DNA of 64,000 nucleotides from an uncultured Lachnospiraceae bacterium (GTDB taxonomy: Bacteria; Bacillota; Clostridia; Lachnospirales; Lachnospiraceae), in contig CAJTUZ010000020.1 in the NCBI GenBank assembly GCA_910579735.1, forward strand, positions 5,800 through 69,799, given 5' to 3'. The stretch's first letter is position 1. Each line of letters opens with the position of its first letter. The notes under the pieces were generated by a model. It was given only the letters and a program-made list of their open reading frames with translations, ran no database searches and was not told the DNA's origin. Made by a program: the position numbers and the translations under genes. This document shows, piece by piece, positions 8,482 through 17,422 of this stretch.

Positions 8482-8952
8482 ATGATGGAGCGTGACGAAA
8501 AATATATGAAAGAAGCGATAAAGCAGGCCAAAAAAGCCTACTCACTTGGAGAAGTGCCGATAGGCTGCGTTATCGTCTATGAAGATAAAATCATCGGAAG
8601 GGGTTATAACCGGCGAAATACCGATAAGAATACACTGGCACATGCAGAAATAACCGCGATCAATAAAGCAAGCAGAAAAATGGGCGACTGGCGGTTGGAA
8701 GGCTGTACCCTTTATGTTACATTAGAACCCTGTCAGATGTGCGCAGGCGCCATTGTTCAGGCCCGTATAACCGAAGTCGTGATGGGCAGCATGAATCCCA
8801 AAGCAGGATGCGGCGGTTCTATCCTCAACATCCTGGAAATGCCGCAGTTCAATCACCAGGTCATCGTCAGAAGGGGCGTTCTGGAAGAAACCTGCTCTTC
8901 CATGCTGACCGCCTTTTTCAAAGAACTGCGAATGCGGAAAAAGTTGAGTTGA
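8482..8952 (+). CDS. tadA: tRNA-specific adenosine-34 deaminase
   Basis: Makes inosine at the wobble position of tRNA-Arg(ACG). The 156-residue cytidine-deaminase fold has the zinc and proton-shuttle motif LAHAE (His54, Glu56) and PCQMCAGA (Cys84, Cys87), with the usual size for TadA. GAGGTGG lies just upstream; two adjacent ATG codons (8482, 8485) could both serve. The SRP RNA gene follows, a neighbourhood common in Firmicutes. Confidence 0.95.
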   Translation: MMERDEKYMKEAIKQAKKAYSLGEVPIGCVIVYEDKIIGRGYNRRNTDKNTLAHAEITAINKASRKMGDWRLEGCTLYVTLEPCQMCAGAIVQARITEVVMGSMNPKAGCGGSILNILEMPQFNHQVIVRRGVLEETCSSMLTAFFKELRMRKKLS

Positions 8953-8977
8953 CAAATCGTATAAAAAACAGTATACT
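8949..8977 (+). promoter_or_regulatory. Promoter of the SRP RNA
   Basis: TTGACA at 8949-8954 and TATACT at 8972-8977 with an ideal 17-base spacer. Transcription would start about 8984, matching the predicted RNA 5' end. It overlaps the tadA stop codon. Confidence 0.85.
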
Positions 8978-8984
8978 TATAAAA

Positions 8985-9245
8985 CCGTGCAGCCGGGGCG
9001 TTAGCGGTGCCTTGTACCTACAATCCGCTCTAGTAGGGGTGATGCTTGATCGAGGGCTTCTTCTTGTGCAGCTGCCCTTTATAAGTGGCGTTGAAGTTCG
9101 GGTCTTACGCAATGGGAATCCATGAACCGTGTCAGGGTGGGAACACAGCAGCACTAAGTGGAAGCTTCCATGTGCCGTAAGGGTGCCTGGCGGAGTTAAC
9201 TGTAAAGGTAACGTGCATGAGCGGCGTTCAACAGAAAGCGCACGG
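8985..9245 (+). ncRNA. ffs: Signal recognition particle RNA, large bacterial type
   Basis: About 261 bases. The ends pair (CCGTGC 8985-8990 with GCACGG 9240-9245). The 5' part has the Alu-domain signature (GGCGTTAGCGGTGCCTTGTA, later CAATCCGCTCTAG). The S-domain tip that binds Ffh is at about 9126-9160 (GTGTCAGG, GGAA, CAGCAGC). The presence of the Alu domain makes it the long form found in Bacilli and Clostridia. A T-rich tract after 9245 probably terminates it and overlaps the stop of the convergent gene at 9255. Confidence 0.93.
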
Positions 9246-9254
9246 TTTTGATTT

Positions 9255-11168
9255 TTATTCGTGCTGTGCCTTCGCTTTCTTCTCTCTCTTCACCTGATAC
9301 ATATTCTGATCCGCCAGTTCGACGAGTTTTTCAAGACTTATTTTCTCCGCATCCTGTTCTATATGATATCCGATGCTCGCGTCCAATTTATATGACCTGG
9401 TATATCGGATATTATACTGCCTGATTGCACTCTGTATTCTGCTGATATAGTCGCGGATTTCTTCCTCGGAATATCCGTTTACGACGACCACGAATTCGTC
9501 TCCGCCATACCGTACCAGCAATTCACCGTGTCTGCGGCAGGATTCCATAATATTGGCCATAGCCTTGATATACACGTCACCTTCCTCATGCCCGTACAGA
9601 TCGTTCACCTTTTTCAGAGAATCCATATCGGCAAAAATTACCGCAGCAGAAATCTTTCGGCGCCTCGCTTCATCCAGAATTTTGGGCGCAAACTTATTAT
9701 AACCGGCCCTGTTATTTACACCGGTCAGCTCGTCCAACAGCCACATACGGCTTAAACGGCCAAGCATCGCATTCATCGTATCCTGTCTGCGCACCGTTTC
9801 AAGCGCATTGTCTATACTCAATATGAAGTGTCGGAAAAACCGGTTTTCCAACGCCGGTCTGTAGTTTCCCACCACACAATAACCAAAGCAATACTCCTGG
9901 TGATGCAGAGGCATGACCAGATAAAAATCTCCGTTATTGCCTTTTTTACAGGAAGGCGGAAGCAGTTTATTCTTGGAAAACCCGTCATAGCTGTTAAAAA
10001 CACCCTTTTCGTATGCAAGAGGCACCCATATATCTTCCATATAGACCGTTTCGTCTCTTCCGCGCTCTTTTCCTTCTGCCATACGTTCCAGCTCTTCGTA
10101 ATAATCCTTAATATTCCCGCACATGCACAGATAGAAATATTCCGGACCAAGCTGTTCGATATACCGCTTTGCACATTCCATAAAGTCGTCAAAAGTCTCC
10201 AGTCCCGTAAACTCCGCGGCACAGCTTTTTAACATCTCCAGATTGTCGTCTACCATGACCGATTTTTTCACATACATTTCCTGCAGTTCCGCATGTGTAT
10301 AACTGTGCTTTTTTTCACATCCGCATGACTGGGAAAAGATCGGTTTGCCGAAGATTGTATTTTCTTTGGGCGCTTCTTCCCCACGAATGACCTGTTTTAA
10401 CAATTTATAAGCCATTTCAGCCGCAGCGTATTCCCCACGCCTCACCGTTGTCAGGCGGGGATGGTTCAATTTGGCGATAGAGCTGTTATCATAGCCTGTC
10501 ACAAGCAAATCTTCCGGCACCCGATATCCTGCCTCCTGCAAAGCGAGGATCGCTCCTATCGCCATTTCGTCATTGGCTGCTATGATCGCATCAGGCATCG
10601 GCATGTCCGCCTCTAAAAACGCCTTTACCGCTCTGATGCCGCTCTTATATGTATAATCTCCCCCCGCTATCATTTTCTCATTCCACTGCAGATGCTGCGC
10701 ATCCATCGCTTCCTTATATGCTGCCAGACGCTGTTCGGCATCCTGATTCCCACATGGTCCCGAGATATAATAGATCGTTTCCGCATGGTGCTTTTGCACC
10801 AAATGTTCAACAATGGCCTGTATTCCCGTCCGGTTCTCCAAATAAATACAGACCGCGCCTTCCCATTTCACCATCAAAGAAACGCACGGCACCCCTGCTT
10901 TTTTTATTTTATCGTTCAGTTCTTCTATGATATTTGGATCATGGATGGTATCCGGACTGATGATAACGCCATCATATTGTGTGAAATCCGGCAGCTGATA
11001 AATATTATATTCTCCATTTTCATATTTAAAACGCGACTCATAATTCCAGCCGTCACACGTAAATATATAGACGTTCGTTCCCTCCGGAAGCGCATTATCC
11101 AAAATACCGTTAATCGTCCTTTTCTGACTGTCAAAGCCTACTGCGCCCAATAATACCGCAATATTCAT
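9255..11168 (-). CDS. LacI-like ligand-binding domain fused to GGDEF diguanylate cyclase
   Basis: About 637 residues, no signal peptide or membrane segment, so cytoplasmic. The first about 285 residues form a type I periplasmic-binding/LacI-like fold without a DNA-binding head (MNIAVLLGAVG, AIIAANDEMAIGAILALQEA, LVTGYDNSSIAKLNHPRLTT). A Cys-rich stretch (SQSCGCEKK) leads to a middle region of about 170 residues. The C-terminal GGDEF domain has LDELTGVNNRAGY, FADMDSLKKVND and an intact YGGDEF, so synthesis of cyclic di-GMP is likely, tuned by a small ligand. ATG at 11168 is preferred; GTG codons at 11189 and 11180 are alternatives. Confidence 0.88.
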   Translation of the reverse strand: MNIAVLLGAVGFDSQKRTINGILDNALPEGTNVYIFTCDGWNYESRFKYENGEYNIYQLPDFTQYDGVIISPDTIHDPNIIEELNDKIKKAGVPCVSLMVKWEGAVCIYLENRTGIQAIVEHLVQKHHAETIYYISGPCGNQDAEQRLAAYKEAMDAQHLQWNEKMIAGGDYTYKSGIRAVKAFLEADMPMPDAIIAANDEMAIGAILALQEAGYRVPEDLLVTGYDNSSIAKLNHPRLTTVRRGEYAAAEMAYKLLKQVIRGEEAPKENTIFGKPIFSQSCGCEKKHSYTHAELQEMYVKKSVMVDDNLEMLKSCAAEFTGLETFDDFMECAKRYIEQLGPEYFYLCMCGNIKDYYEELERMAEGKERGRDETVYMEDIWVPLAYEKGVFNSYDGFSKNKLLPPSCKKGNNGDFYLVMPLHHQEYCFGYCVVGNYRPALENRFFRHFILSIDNALETVRRQDTMNAMLGRLSRMWLLDELTGVNNRAGYNKFAPKILDEARRRKISAAVIFADMDSLKKVNDLYGHEEGDVYIKAMANIMESCRRHGELLVRYGGDEFVVVVNGYSEEEIRDYISRIQSAIRQYNIRYTRSYKLDASIGYHIEQDAEKISLEKLVELADQNMYQVKREKKAKAQHE

Positions 11169-11239
11169 CCCCTTATTCACTCCGATCACATTGCTTTATT
11201 TTGTATATATTGTAGCATGTTTCAGGCTTTTCGACCATA

Positions 11240-12502
11240 TTAAAGCTCCACTTTTCGTAGATAATATCCAAATTTCCCTTCTTCTGCCACGCCTCCTTCA
11301 CATTCAAACGCCTCAAACCCAAACATCAGGGCAACCATTTTTTCTCTTTCATAAAAGACGCCCGGCACGCCAAGATAAAAACCGTTTTCTTTCCCCAGTA
11401 TTAAATAACGATAGTTATAAAATCCGTGCAGCAAAAAGCTGTTATTAGCAAGATGCTGATAATTTTCCCGCAGAATAACAAAATCTTTTGGCGCCAGTTT
11501 AACATAGATCCTGTTATCACCGTACGGATGGATCTGCTCATACGTGGACATAAGCTGTTCCCATTTATTCTCATATAACGGTACATACTCCGTCTTCCCC
11601 ATCCGTTCTTTTCTCGCCGCGGACTTCGGCGCATATTGCCGCTCCATCGCTTCCACTTTCTGTCTTTTTCCATGGATATTCGTATATCTGCCGTCATAGA
11701 TATTCGTTTCCGATTCCTTTCTCCCGAGTCGTTCTCTTTCTTCAGACCGTGTCCCTCCCACGGATAGCGCTTTTTCTTCGGACTGTATTCCTCTTCCGTA
11801 CCGTTTCCCTTCTTCGGACCACATTATGCTTTCGGATTGCTCCCTTTCCTCCGGACGCATTTCACTCCCGGATTGTTCCCTTTCCTCTGGACGTATACTT
11901 CTTCCGGATTCTTCTCCTTTTTCAGGCCGCATATCTCTTTCGGATTCTTCTCCTTTTTCAGGCCGCATATCTCTTCCGGATTCTTCCCTTTCTTCGAAAC
12001 GTTTGTCTCCTTCGGAGTGCACGTTATCCCTGGACCGTGTGCTTTCCCCATATTGTATGCTTTCGTTTCCTTTAAATTGGAGCTTTTCTTCAGACTGCAT
12101 GTTTCCCTTAGATTCCATGTTTTTTTCAGACTGTACGGCTCTCAGCGGTTCTTCCATTTCTATAACGGCCTCTTTTCTCTCCTCCGCCTCTTTAAGGATT
12201 TTACTTTCCCCTTTTATCTTCTTTGTCATAGACAGTATGATTTCTGCCCGCAGGATTTGTTCTTCTGTCTCTCCTGTCCATTTGCCGTTTCCTTCTCTTA
12301 CCAGAAGCATATCCGCCTCCCGCCATCCGCTTTCACTCTGCAGACGGATGGGAAAACTGCCGGACAGCTCCGTGAACAGTTTTTTTACCTGTATTTCCAG
12401 ACAGTACCGGCCCTGTTTTTTCTCCGTTTTGAGATAGCCGAGACAGCTTCCTCTTATTTCACCCTCGAACAGGTGCATATAAATAATTTCTTTCTGATAC
12501 AT
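11240..12502 (-). CDS. Repeat-rich protein with DUF6128-like C-terminus
   Basis: 420 residues with GAGAGGTG before the ATG. Three parts are visible. The N-terminal about 110 residues are a compact basic domain (MYQKEIIYMHLFEGEIRGSC). A low-complexity middle (about 120-262) is built from 12-residue repeats rich in Glu, Arg and Ser. The C-terminal about 100 residues include NNSFLLHGFYNYRYLILGK and YLGVPGVFYEREKMVALMFG, which I recall from DUF6128 proteins of Lachnospiraceae. No signal peptide or membrane segment is seen. Function is unknown. The family name is from memory and not certain. Confidence 0.75.
   Translation of the reverse strand: MYQKEIIYMHLFEGEIRGSCLGYLKTEKKQGRYCLEIQVKKLFTELSGSFPIRLQSESGWREADMLLVREGNGKWTGETEEQILRAEIILSMTKKIKGESKILKEAEERKEAVIEMEEPLRAVQSEKNMESKGNMQSEEKLQFKGNESIQYGESTRSRDNVHSEGDKRFEEREESGRDMRPEKGEESERDMRPEKGEESGRSIRPEEREQSGSEMRPEEREQSESIMWSEEGKRYGRGIQSEEKALSVGGTRSEERERLGRKESETNIYDGRYTNIHGKRQKVEAMERQYAPKSAARKERMGKTEYVPLYENKWEQLMSTYEQIHPYGDNRIYVKLAPKDFVILRENYQHLANNSFLLHGFYNYRYLILGKENGFYLGVPGVFYEREKMVALMFGFEAFECEGGVAEEGKFGYYLRKVEL
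11717..11995 (-). repeat. 36-bp in-frame tandem repeats
   Basis: About seven to eight units of 12 codons with consensus near EEREESGRDMRP. Two neighbouring units around 11905-11975 are almost identical at the DNA level, which suggests recent slippage or unequal recombination; outer units are more diverged. They encode the charged linker of the gene at 11240. Confidence 0.85.
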
Positions 12503-12542
12503 GCTTTCACCTCTCTGTGTTTAATATATATGTTGGACATAC

Positions 12543-12574
12543 TAAAAAAATACCGGATGATTTCCCATCCGGTA
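12543..12574 (-). terminator. Rho-independent terminator of the CdaR-type gene
   Basis: 9-bp stem TACCGGATG/CATCCGGTA around ATTTCC, followed on the minus strand by seven T residues. Confidence 0.9.
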
Positions 12575-12612
12575 TGTTCACAAAGCAATATTGAGGTTCA
12601 CAATATACCATA

Positions 12613-13701
12613 TTAATATTCCAGCGAGTCCAAATAACGCATATAGTTTACGACCATAAGCGCAATTTTGAAAGTAAGTGCATCGTCAAATGTACGGATA
12701 TCCAGTCCCGTACTCTTGGCCAGTTTTTCGATCCGATATACGAGCGTATTTCTATGAACGAACAGCTGTCTGGAGGTCTCCGATACGTTCAGATTGTTCT
12801 CGAAGAACTTATTGATCGTTGTCAATGTTTCGTCGTCCAGATCGTCCGGCACATTTGAGCCGAATATCTCATCAATGAAGATACGGCATAGATTGACCGG
12901 AAGCTGGTATATCAGGCGGCCAATCCCCAGATTGCCGTATGCCGTTACCTTTTTCTCTTCATAGAAGATCTTCCCTACATCCAGCGCCATTTTAGCTTCC
13001 TTATAAGATTTCGAAACCTCTTTCAATTCTTCCACAATCGTTCCGTATGACACGCGGACATTCATCATTGCTTCCATGTTCATCATATCTACGATCGTAT
13101 AAGCGATTCTCTCCAATCCGGCATAGCCCTCGTCGGGAGACAGCGCCTTTATCAGAATGACATTGCTTTCATCCACAGCCGTAATATAATCCCCGATCTG
13201 TGAAGAAAACATTCCATTTAACAATTCCGCTGCCGGATTTTCCTTATCATCTCCTGTTTCTATCAGAAAAACCGCACGCGGCACGGAAACTTCTATATGC
13301 AGCTTTTTGGCGCGGTTATAAATATCCACCAAAAGCATATTGTCCAATAATAAATTCTGGAAAAAATTGTTGCGGTCAAATCTCTCTTTGTATGCAATGA
13401 CCAAATTCTGCAGCTGGCTTACAGCTACCTTTCCGATCATATAGGTGTCTTCCCCTGCGCCCCTTGCATCCAATACGTACAGCAGTTCTCCTTCATCCAG
13501 AATCTTTAACAGATGATGTGTGCCTATTACCTGACTGTCAGCCGGAGATTCTGCAAATTCCGTGATCAGGTTCAAAGAAAGGTCGTTCAGTTCAAATGTA
13601 GATGCCACTACATTTCCTTCCAGATCCAATACGCACAAATCTACTCTGGTGATGGCCTTCAATTCCTCTATACTCGTTTTAATAACCTGTCCTGAAATCA
13701 T
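12613..13701 (-). CDS. CdaR/PucR-family transcriptional regulator
   Basis: 362 residues. The N-terminal about 130 residues match the putative sugar-diacid recognition domain. A degenerate GGDEF-like middle domain follows (about 140-280), and the C-terminal PucR helix-turn-helix is clear (FFENNLNVSETSRQLFVHRN then TLVYRIEKL). CdaR relatives control sugar-acid and other carbon-source genes. Its own terminator lies downstream and the msmK terminator upstream, so it is a single-gene unit. The nearest candidate target is msmK, but no operator was identified. Confidence 0.88.
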   Translation of the reverse strand: MISGQVIKTSIEELKAITRVDLCVLDLEGNVVASTFELNDLSLNLITEFAESPADSQVIGTHHLLKILDEGELLYVLDARGAGEDTYMIGKVAVSQLQNLVIAYKERFDRNNFFQNLLLDNMLLVDIYNRAKKLHIEVSVPRAVFLIETGDDKENPAAELLNGMFSSQIGDYITAVDESNVILIKALSPDEGYAGLERIAYTIVDMMNMEAMMNVRVSYGTIVEELKEVSKSYKEAKMALDVGKIFYEEKKVTAYGNLGIGRLIYQLPVNLCRIFIDEIFGSNVPDDLDDETLTTINKFFENNLNVSETSRQLFVHRNTLVYRIEKLAKSTGLDIRTFDDALTFKIALMVVNYMRYLDSLEY

Positions 13702-13764
13702 ATCGATACCATACCTTTCCTCTCTGGCTGTAAAAACAAAGTTTCACAATTACCTTTATCCTTT

Positions 13765-13799
13765 AAGAAAAAAGGAGATGCACATCTGCATCCCCTTTT
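13765..13799 (-). terminator. Terminator of msmK
   Basis: 13-base arms (13770-13782 with 13787-13799, one G:U pair), 4-base loop, then a T-tract on the minus strand. Confidence 0.85.
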
Positions 13800-13813
13800 G
13801 TAATTCATTGTGA

Positions 13814-14923
13814 CTAGTTTGTAATAACCTGCTCTGTCTCTTTATCGAATACATGAATCTTCTCAACGTCAAACGCAAATTTAACTGTGTCACCAGGTCT
13901 TGCTGTTGTACGGGAATCAACTCTGGCTGTAATCGGGAACTCAGCAAGATCAAAGTATAAGTAAACTTCCGCACCAAGCAGTTCGTATACTTTAATGTTA
14001 GATTCGAATACACATTTAGCATTCTGAATGTATGCTTCGGAATCATATACATCTTCCGGACGAATACCGAATGTAACAGTCTTTCCTGCATAACCGCCAT
14101 CGATCAGCTTTTTGGATTTTGCTGCCGGAAGCGGAATGCTGCTGCCAGCTACTTTCAGGCTTGCAGTGTCGCCGCTTACTTCTACAACTGCATCTAAGAA
14201 GTTCATCTGCGGAGATCCCATGAATCCTGCTACGAACAGGTTCTGCGGTTTCTGATATAAGTTCTGAGGCGTATCTACCTGCTGTACAACACCATCTTTC
14301 ATAACAACGATTCTGGTACCCAGTGTCATAGCTTCTGTCTGGTCATGTGTTACATAGATGATTGTTGTGCCCAGTCTCTGATGCAGTTTGGAAATCTCAA
14401 CACGCATCTGCACACGAAGTTTAGCATCCAGGTTTGAAAGCGGCTCATCCATAAGGAATACCTTAGGATTACGTACGATCGCACGTCCCATAGCAACACG
14501 CTGTCTCTGACCACCGGACAAAGCTTTCGGTTTACGATCAAGAAGAGGAGTTAAGTCAAGAATCTTAGCAGCTTCTTTAACCATTTTATCAATTTCGTCC
14601 TTCGGTACTTTTCTTAATTTCAGACCGAATGCCATATTGTCATAAACAGACATATGAGGATACAGAGCGTAGTTCTGGAATACCATCGCGATATCTCTGT
14701 CTTTCGGCTCTACATCATTAACAACTCTGTCACCGATCTTTAATTCACCGGAAGAGATATCTTCCAGACCAGCGATCATACGAAGTGTTGTAGATTTACC
14801 GCAACCTGAAGGTCCTACGAAAATAATAAACTCCTGATCTGCGATTTCAAGGTTGAAATCTTTTACTGCTTCGAATCCGTTAGGATATACTTTGCAGACA
14901 TTTTTCAATGATAAACTTGCCAT
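13814..14923 (-). CDS. msmK: Sugar ABC transporter ATPase, MsmK/MsmX/UgpC type
   Basis: 369-residue ATPase of the carbohydrate-uptake 1 (CUT1) family. Walker A is GPSGCGKST (about 37-45), Q-loop in VFQNYALYPHMSV, signature LSGGQRQR, Walker B VFLMDEPLSNLDAK and switch His in YVTHDQTEA. Two C-terminal TOBE/OB repeats carry the regulatory region (FGIRPEDVY). TTTAGGAGG precedes the ATG. No permease or binding-protein gene is adjacent. In Firmicutes such orphan ATPases energise many different CUT1 permeases, so this is probably a shared subunit for oligosaccharide uptake. Confidence 0.92.
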   Translation of the reverse strand: MASLSLKNVCKVYPNGFEAVKDFNLEIADQEFIIFVGPSGCGKSTTLRMIAGLEDISSGELKIGDRVVNDVEPKDRDIAMVFQNYALYPHMSVYDNMAFGLKLRKVPKDEIDKMVKEAAKILDLTPLLDRKPKALSGGQRQRVAMGRAIVRNPKVFLMDEPLSNLDAKLRVQMRVEISKLHQRLGTTIIYVTHDQTEAMTLGTRIVVMKDGVVQQVDTPQNLYQKPQNLFVAGFMGSPQMNFLDAVVEVSGDTASLKVAGSSIPLPAAKSKKLIDGGYAGKTVTFGIRPEDVYDSEAYIQNAKCVFESNIKVYELLGAEVYLYFDLAEFPITARVDSRTTARPGDTVKFAFDVEKIHVFDKETEQVITN

Positions 14924-15153
14924 GTGCTTATGCCTCCTAAATTATTTGTTTGTTGGTTTCTATATGATTATACAGCGATAATCAAGTCTGGATTTAGTAT
15001 AACGGACTTTCATGTCCTTTTCCATACCATTATTTCACAAAGATTTTGCTTTCCATTGTAAATATTGCTTATTTTCCATAGCCAAATCTTTTTTTACTGA
15101 CAACTTGACGAAGAATTGCTGTGATTCTTGTACACATTGCCCAAGGTTTTGCT
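14924..15153. other. Intergenic region upstream of msmK
   Basis: 230 bases, AT-rich, presumably holding the msmK promoter and the 3' end of the cyclase transcript. I see no gene and no strong terminator hairpin here. Confidence 0.4.
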
Positions 15154-16638
15154 CTAATTACTTTCTTCCATCCATTTTTCCTTATAAAAAGCAAGCTGAT
15201 TTTTGCCTCTCTCTTTCGCTCTGTAAAGCGCCTTGTCCGCCGCTTTATAAATACTTTCAAAGTCCGAGCCTTCTTCCGGGAAAATAGCGACACCGATACT
15301 TGCCGTTGCTGAATATTTCGTATATTCTCCGGCCTTAAAGTCTTTAAAGAAGTCTTCCACCTTCTTAGCTTCTTTTCTGACATCTCCGGCCTGCGTAATA
15401 TTTTTCAGGAAAACGATAAATTCATCCCCGCCGGCACGTCCGACGATATCCGTAGCCCTGAAGATCGTGCTGATCTGCTGCCCGAGAGAACGAAGCACCT
15501 CGTCACCGAAAGCATGTCCCATCGTATCGTTTATCTTCTTAAAGTTGTCAATATCAAGAATAAACATCATAGACTGCGCATTCGGATTCCTGGCAATAAA
15601 TTCTTTAATCTTACGCTCTGTGGCCAGTTTATTGTTAAGTCCGGTCAAAAGATCGGTATCGGCTTTTTCCTCAAGCTGTTTCTGTTTTTTGATATTGTAT
15701 ATTTTACTGACGATATTGATAATGGCAACCATGCAGATGAATACAAAAATAACGGCGATCAGCTGGTACATCATATTCTTTACGTCTTTCCACTGCTGCG
15801 CCACAAGTCTGTCGATATAGGTCTGCGGAATTCCCGTCACCATTGTCCATTCATTAATCCCGGTCGGTACATATACAAGCGAATTTTCCGTATCGCCCAT
15901 TTTAACGGCCGACATTCCGCTCGTGCGGTTGACAATGCGGCTCTTCATCTTTTTGGACGCTTCCGCATTGGCATCTTTTAACGCTTCATATATGTTGTCG
16001 CCCTGCTCCCATTGATTGGAAGTGCCGGAAGCAAGCAGAACCGTTCCATCCGCATCGATTAGCGATACAATATTCCATGCTACGAAATCGTTCTTTTTTA
16101 CGACCGCCTCAAAATTATTCAGCGGATAAAAAAGAAGCATGCGTCCGATTCCATCCGGATGGTTTACCGGTATACTGACTACGATCGCATTCCTTCCTTT
16201 AATCCCATCATCCGATACAAACAGCTCCGTCGTTTCTGCCGCCTCCTTTACCGCCTCAAAGTACTCTTTGTCCGCAATGGAAACATATTCTCCCTCGCTG
16301 TTTATCCCTATTCCCGACGCATCACACAAATAGATCTCATATGTACCGGAATATTTCCTGGCAATTGCAAGCATCTCCGTGGCATTAGCGGAATCCCATT
16401 TCACTTTTTTCTCCAAAAGCGCTGCGATCGGCTCTCCTACGGTTTTATACAGTGTAAGCTCATCTGTCAGATTGTCAAGACAGGTCTGCGCCGATTCGGT
16501 CATATTTTTCGTAACCGTATCATGGGCTTTCGACCTGCTTTTTGTCGAAAAATTGAAAACCATGACCATCAGCGCTATTATCAAAAGTACTGACGGCCCG
16601 ATCCACTGCACAGCTACCGACTTCGTTTGATTATCCAT
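15154..16638 (-). CDS. Cache-domain membrane diguanylate cyclase (GGDEF)
   Basis: About 494 residues. A first membrane helix (about 12-30, VLLIIALMVMVFNF) is followed by an extracellular Cache-type sensor of about 245 residues (ARKYSGTYEIYLCDASGIGI, FVSDDGIKGRNAIVVSIPV), a second membrane helix (about 290-312) and a C-terminal GGDEF domain with ADTDLLTGLNN, FILDIDNFKKIND and an intact AGGDEF. The start MDNQTKSVAVQW at 16638 has GAGGAA closely upstream and overlaps the yesL-type stop by 8 bases, so the two genes are probably co-translated. Senses an external small molecule and makes cyclic di-GMP. Confidence 0.9.
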   Translation of the reverse strand: MDNQTKSVAVQWIGPSVLLIIALMVMVFNFSTKSRSKAHDTVTKNMTESAQTCLDNLTDELTLYKTVGEPIAALLEKKVKWDSANATEMLAIARKYSGTYEIYLCDASGIGINSEGEYVSIADKEYFEAVKEAAETTELFVSDDGIKGRNAIVVSIPVNHPDGIGRMLLFYPLNNFEAVVKKNDFVAWNIVSLIDADGTVLLASGTSNQWEQGDNIYEALKDANAEASKKMKSRIVNRTSGMSAVKMGDTENSLVYVPTGINEWTMVTGIPQTYIDRLVAQQWKDVKNMMYQLIAVIFVFICMVAIINIVSKIYNIKKQKQLEEKADTDLLTGLNNKLATERKIKEFIARNPNAQSMMFILDIDNFKKINDTMGHAFGDEVLRSLGQQISTIFRATDIVGRAGGDEFIVFLKNITQAGDVRKEAKKVEDFFKDFKAGEYTKYSATASIGVAIFPEEGSDFESIYKAADKALYRAKERGKNQLAFYKEKWMEESN

Positions 16639-17314
16639 TTTCTTCCTCATTTCTCTCGTCTGTATCGATAGAAAACTCATAATCCGAAACGACCGCTTCC
16701 GCCTCAGGCTCAAATTTTCTAAAAATCTTGCTGTATAAAAAAGCTGAAAGATATGCCGGCAACGAGATACCGAACATCATTACAAAAATTCCCGCATACG
16801 CCGAAAAGTATAAAATAACGGCGGGCAGCAACAATATTACTATCATCAGAATCGTCCTGGGCAGATTTAATACTGCCATCAAAAAGGCATTCTTCAATGT
16901 ATTTTTAATTGTATTGTCAAATCTTGCCAGTATCGGGAACACATAGACCGATATCATCAGCAGGATCACCCCAAGCGCCAGTATAAATATAACAAACGCT
17001 TTCGGGAACTGCACACCGGAATAAGTAAAGATCAGAAAATCCCCCGTATATACCAATATCACGAGCAGCATGAGCACCCACAGGATCGTCGCCTGTCTGA
17101 AATTCTGCTTAAATGATTTGAAAAATCCTCTGATCAGATATCCTTCTTCTCCCCGTACGATCTTTAACAGCACATAGTGCATTCCCGTACACGCGGCGCC
17201 GATCGTAAAGACCGGAAGGCAGCAGAAGATCATCAAAAAGTTTAAGATCATCAGATCTCCTACCAGGTTCAAAAACCGCATAAACGGACTTTCCAAATCA
17301 AAAATTCTACCCAT
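16631..17314 (-). CDS. YesL-family (DUF624) membrane protein
   Basis: About 227 residues with five to six hydrophobic segments. The start region MGRIFDLESPFMRFLNLVGD and the following LMILNFLMIFCCLPVFTIGA are hallmarks of the DUF624/YesL family, often found with sugar ABC transporters or glycosidases. Here it instead overlaps a cyclase gene. ATG at 17314 is chosen; a TTG at 17323, three codons upstream, is possible. Molecular role unknown. Confidence 0.85.
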   Translation of the reverse strand: MGRIFDLESPFMRFLNLVGDLMILNFLMIFCCLPVFTIGAACTGMHYVLLKIVRGEEGYLIRGFFKSFKQNFRQATILWVLMLLVILVYTGDFLIFTYSGVQFPKAFVIFILALGVILLMISVYVFPILARFDNTIKNTLKNAFLMAVLNLPRTILMIVILLLPAVILYFSAYAGIFVMMFGISLPAYLSAFLYSKIFRKFEPEAEAVVSDYEFSIDTDERNEEENG

Positions 17315-17422
17315 GCCGATCAATATCCTCTTTTCTTTCCTTCATTATAGTACAAAACCGTCCAAAAAAACCAGTGAATTTACAAAAATTTTATAAAAAA
17401 TTGCCGAAAAAATATCATCCGC

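Noticed and set aside
11749..12616. Plus-strand frames of 108-259 codons rich in Phe, Ser and Leu
   Set aside because: Antisense reading of the 36-bp repeats; the periodic composition is a by-product of the Glu/Arg-rich minus-strand gene.
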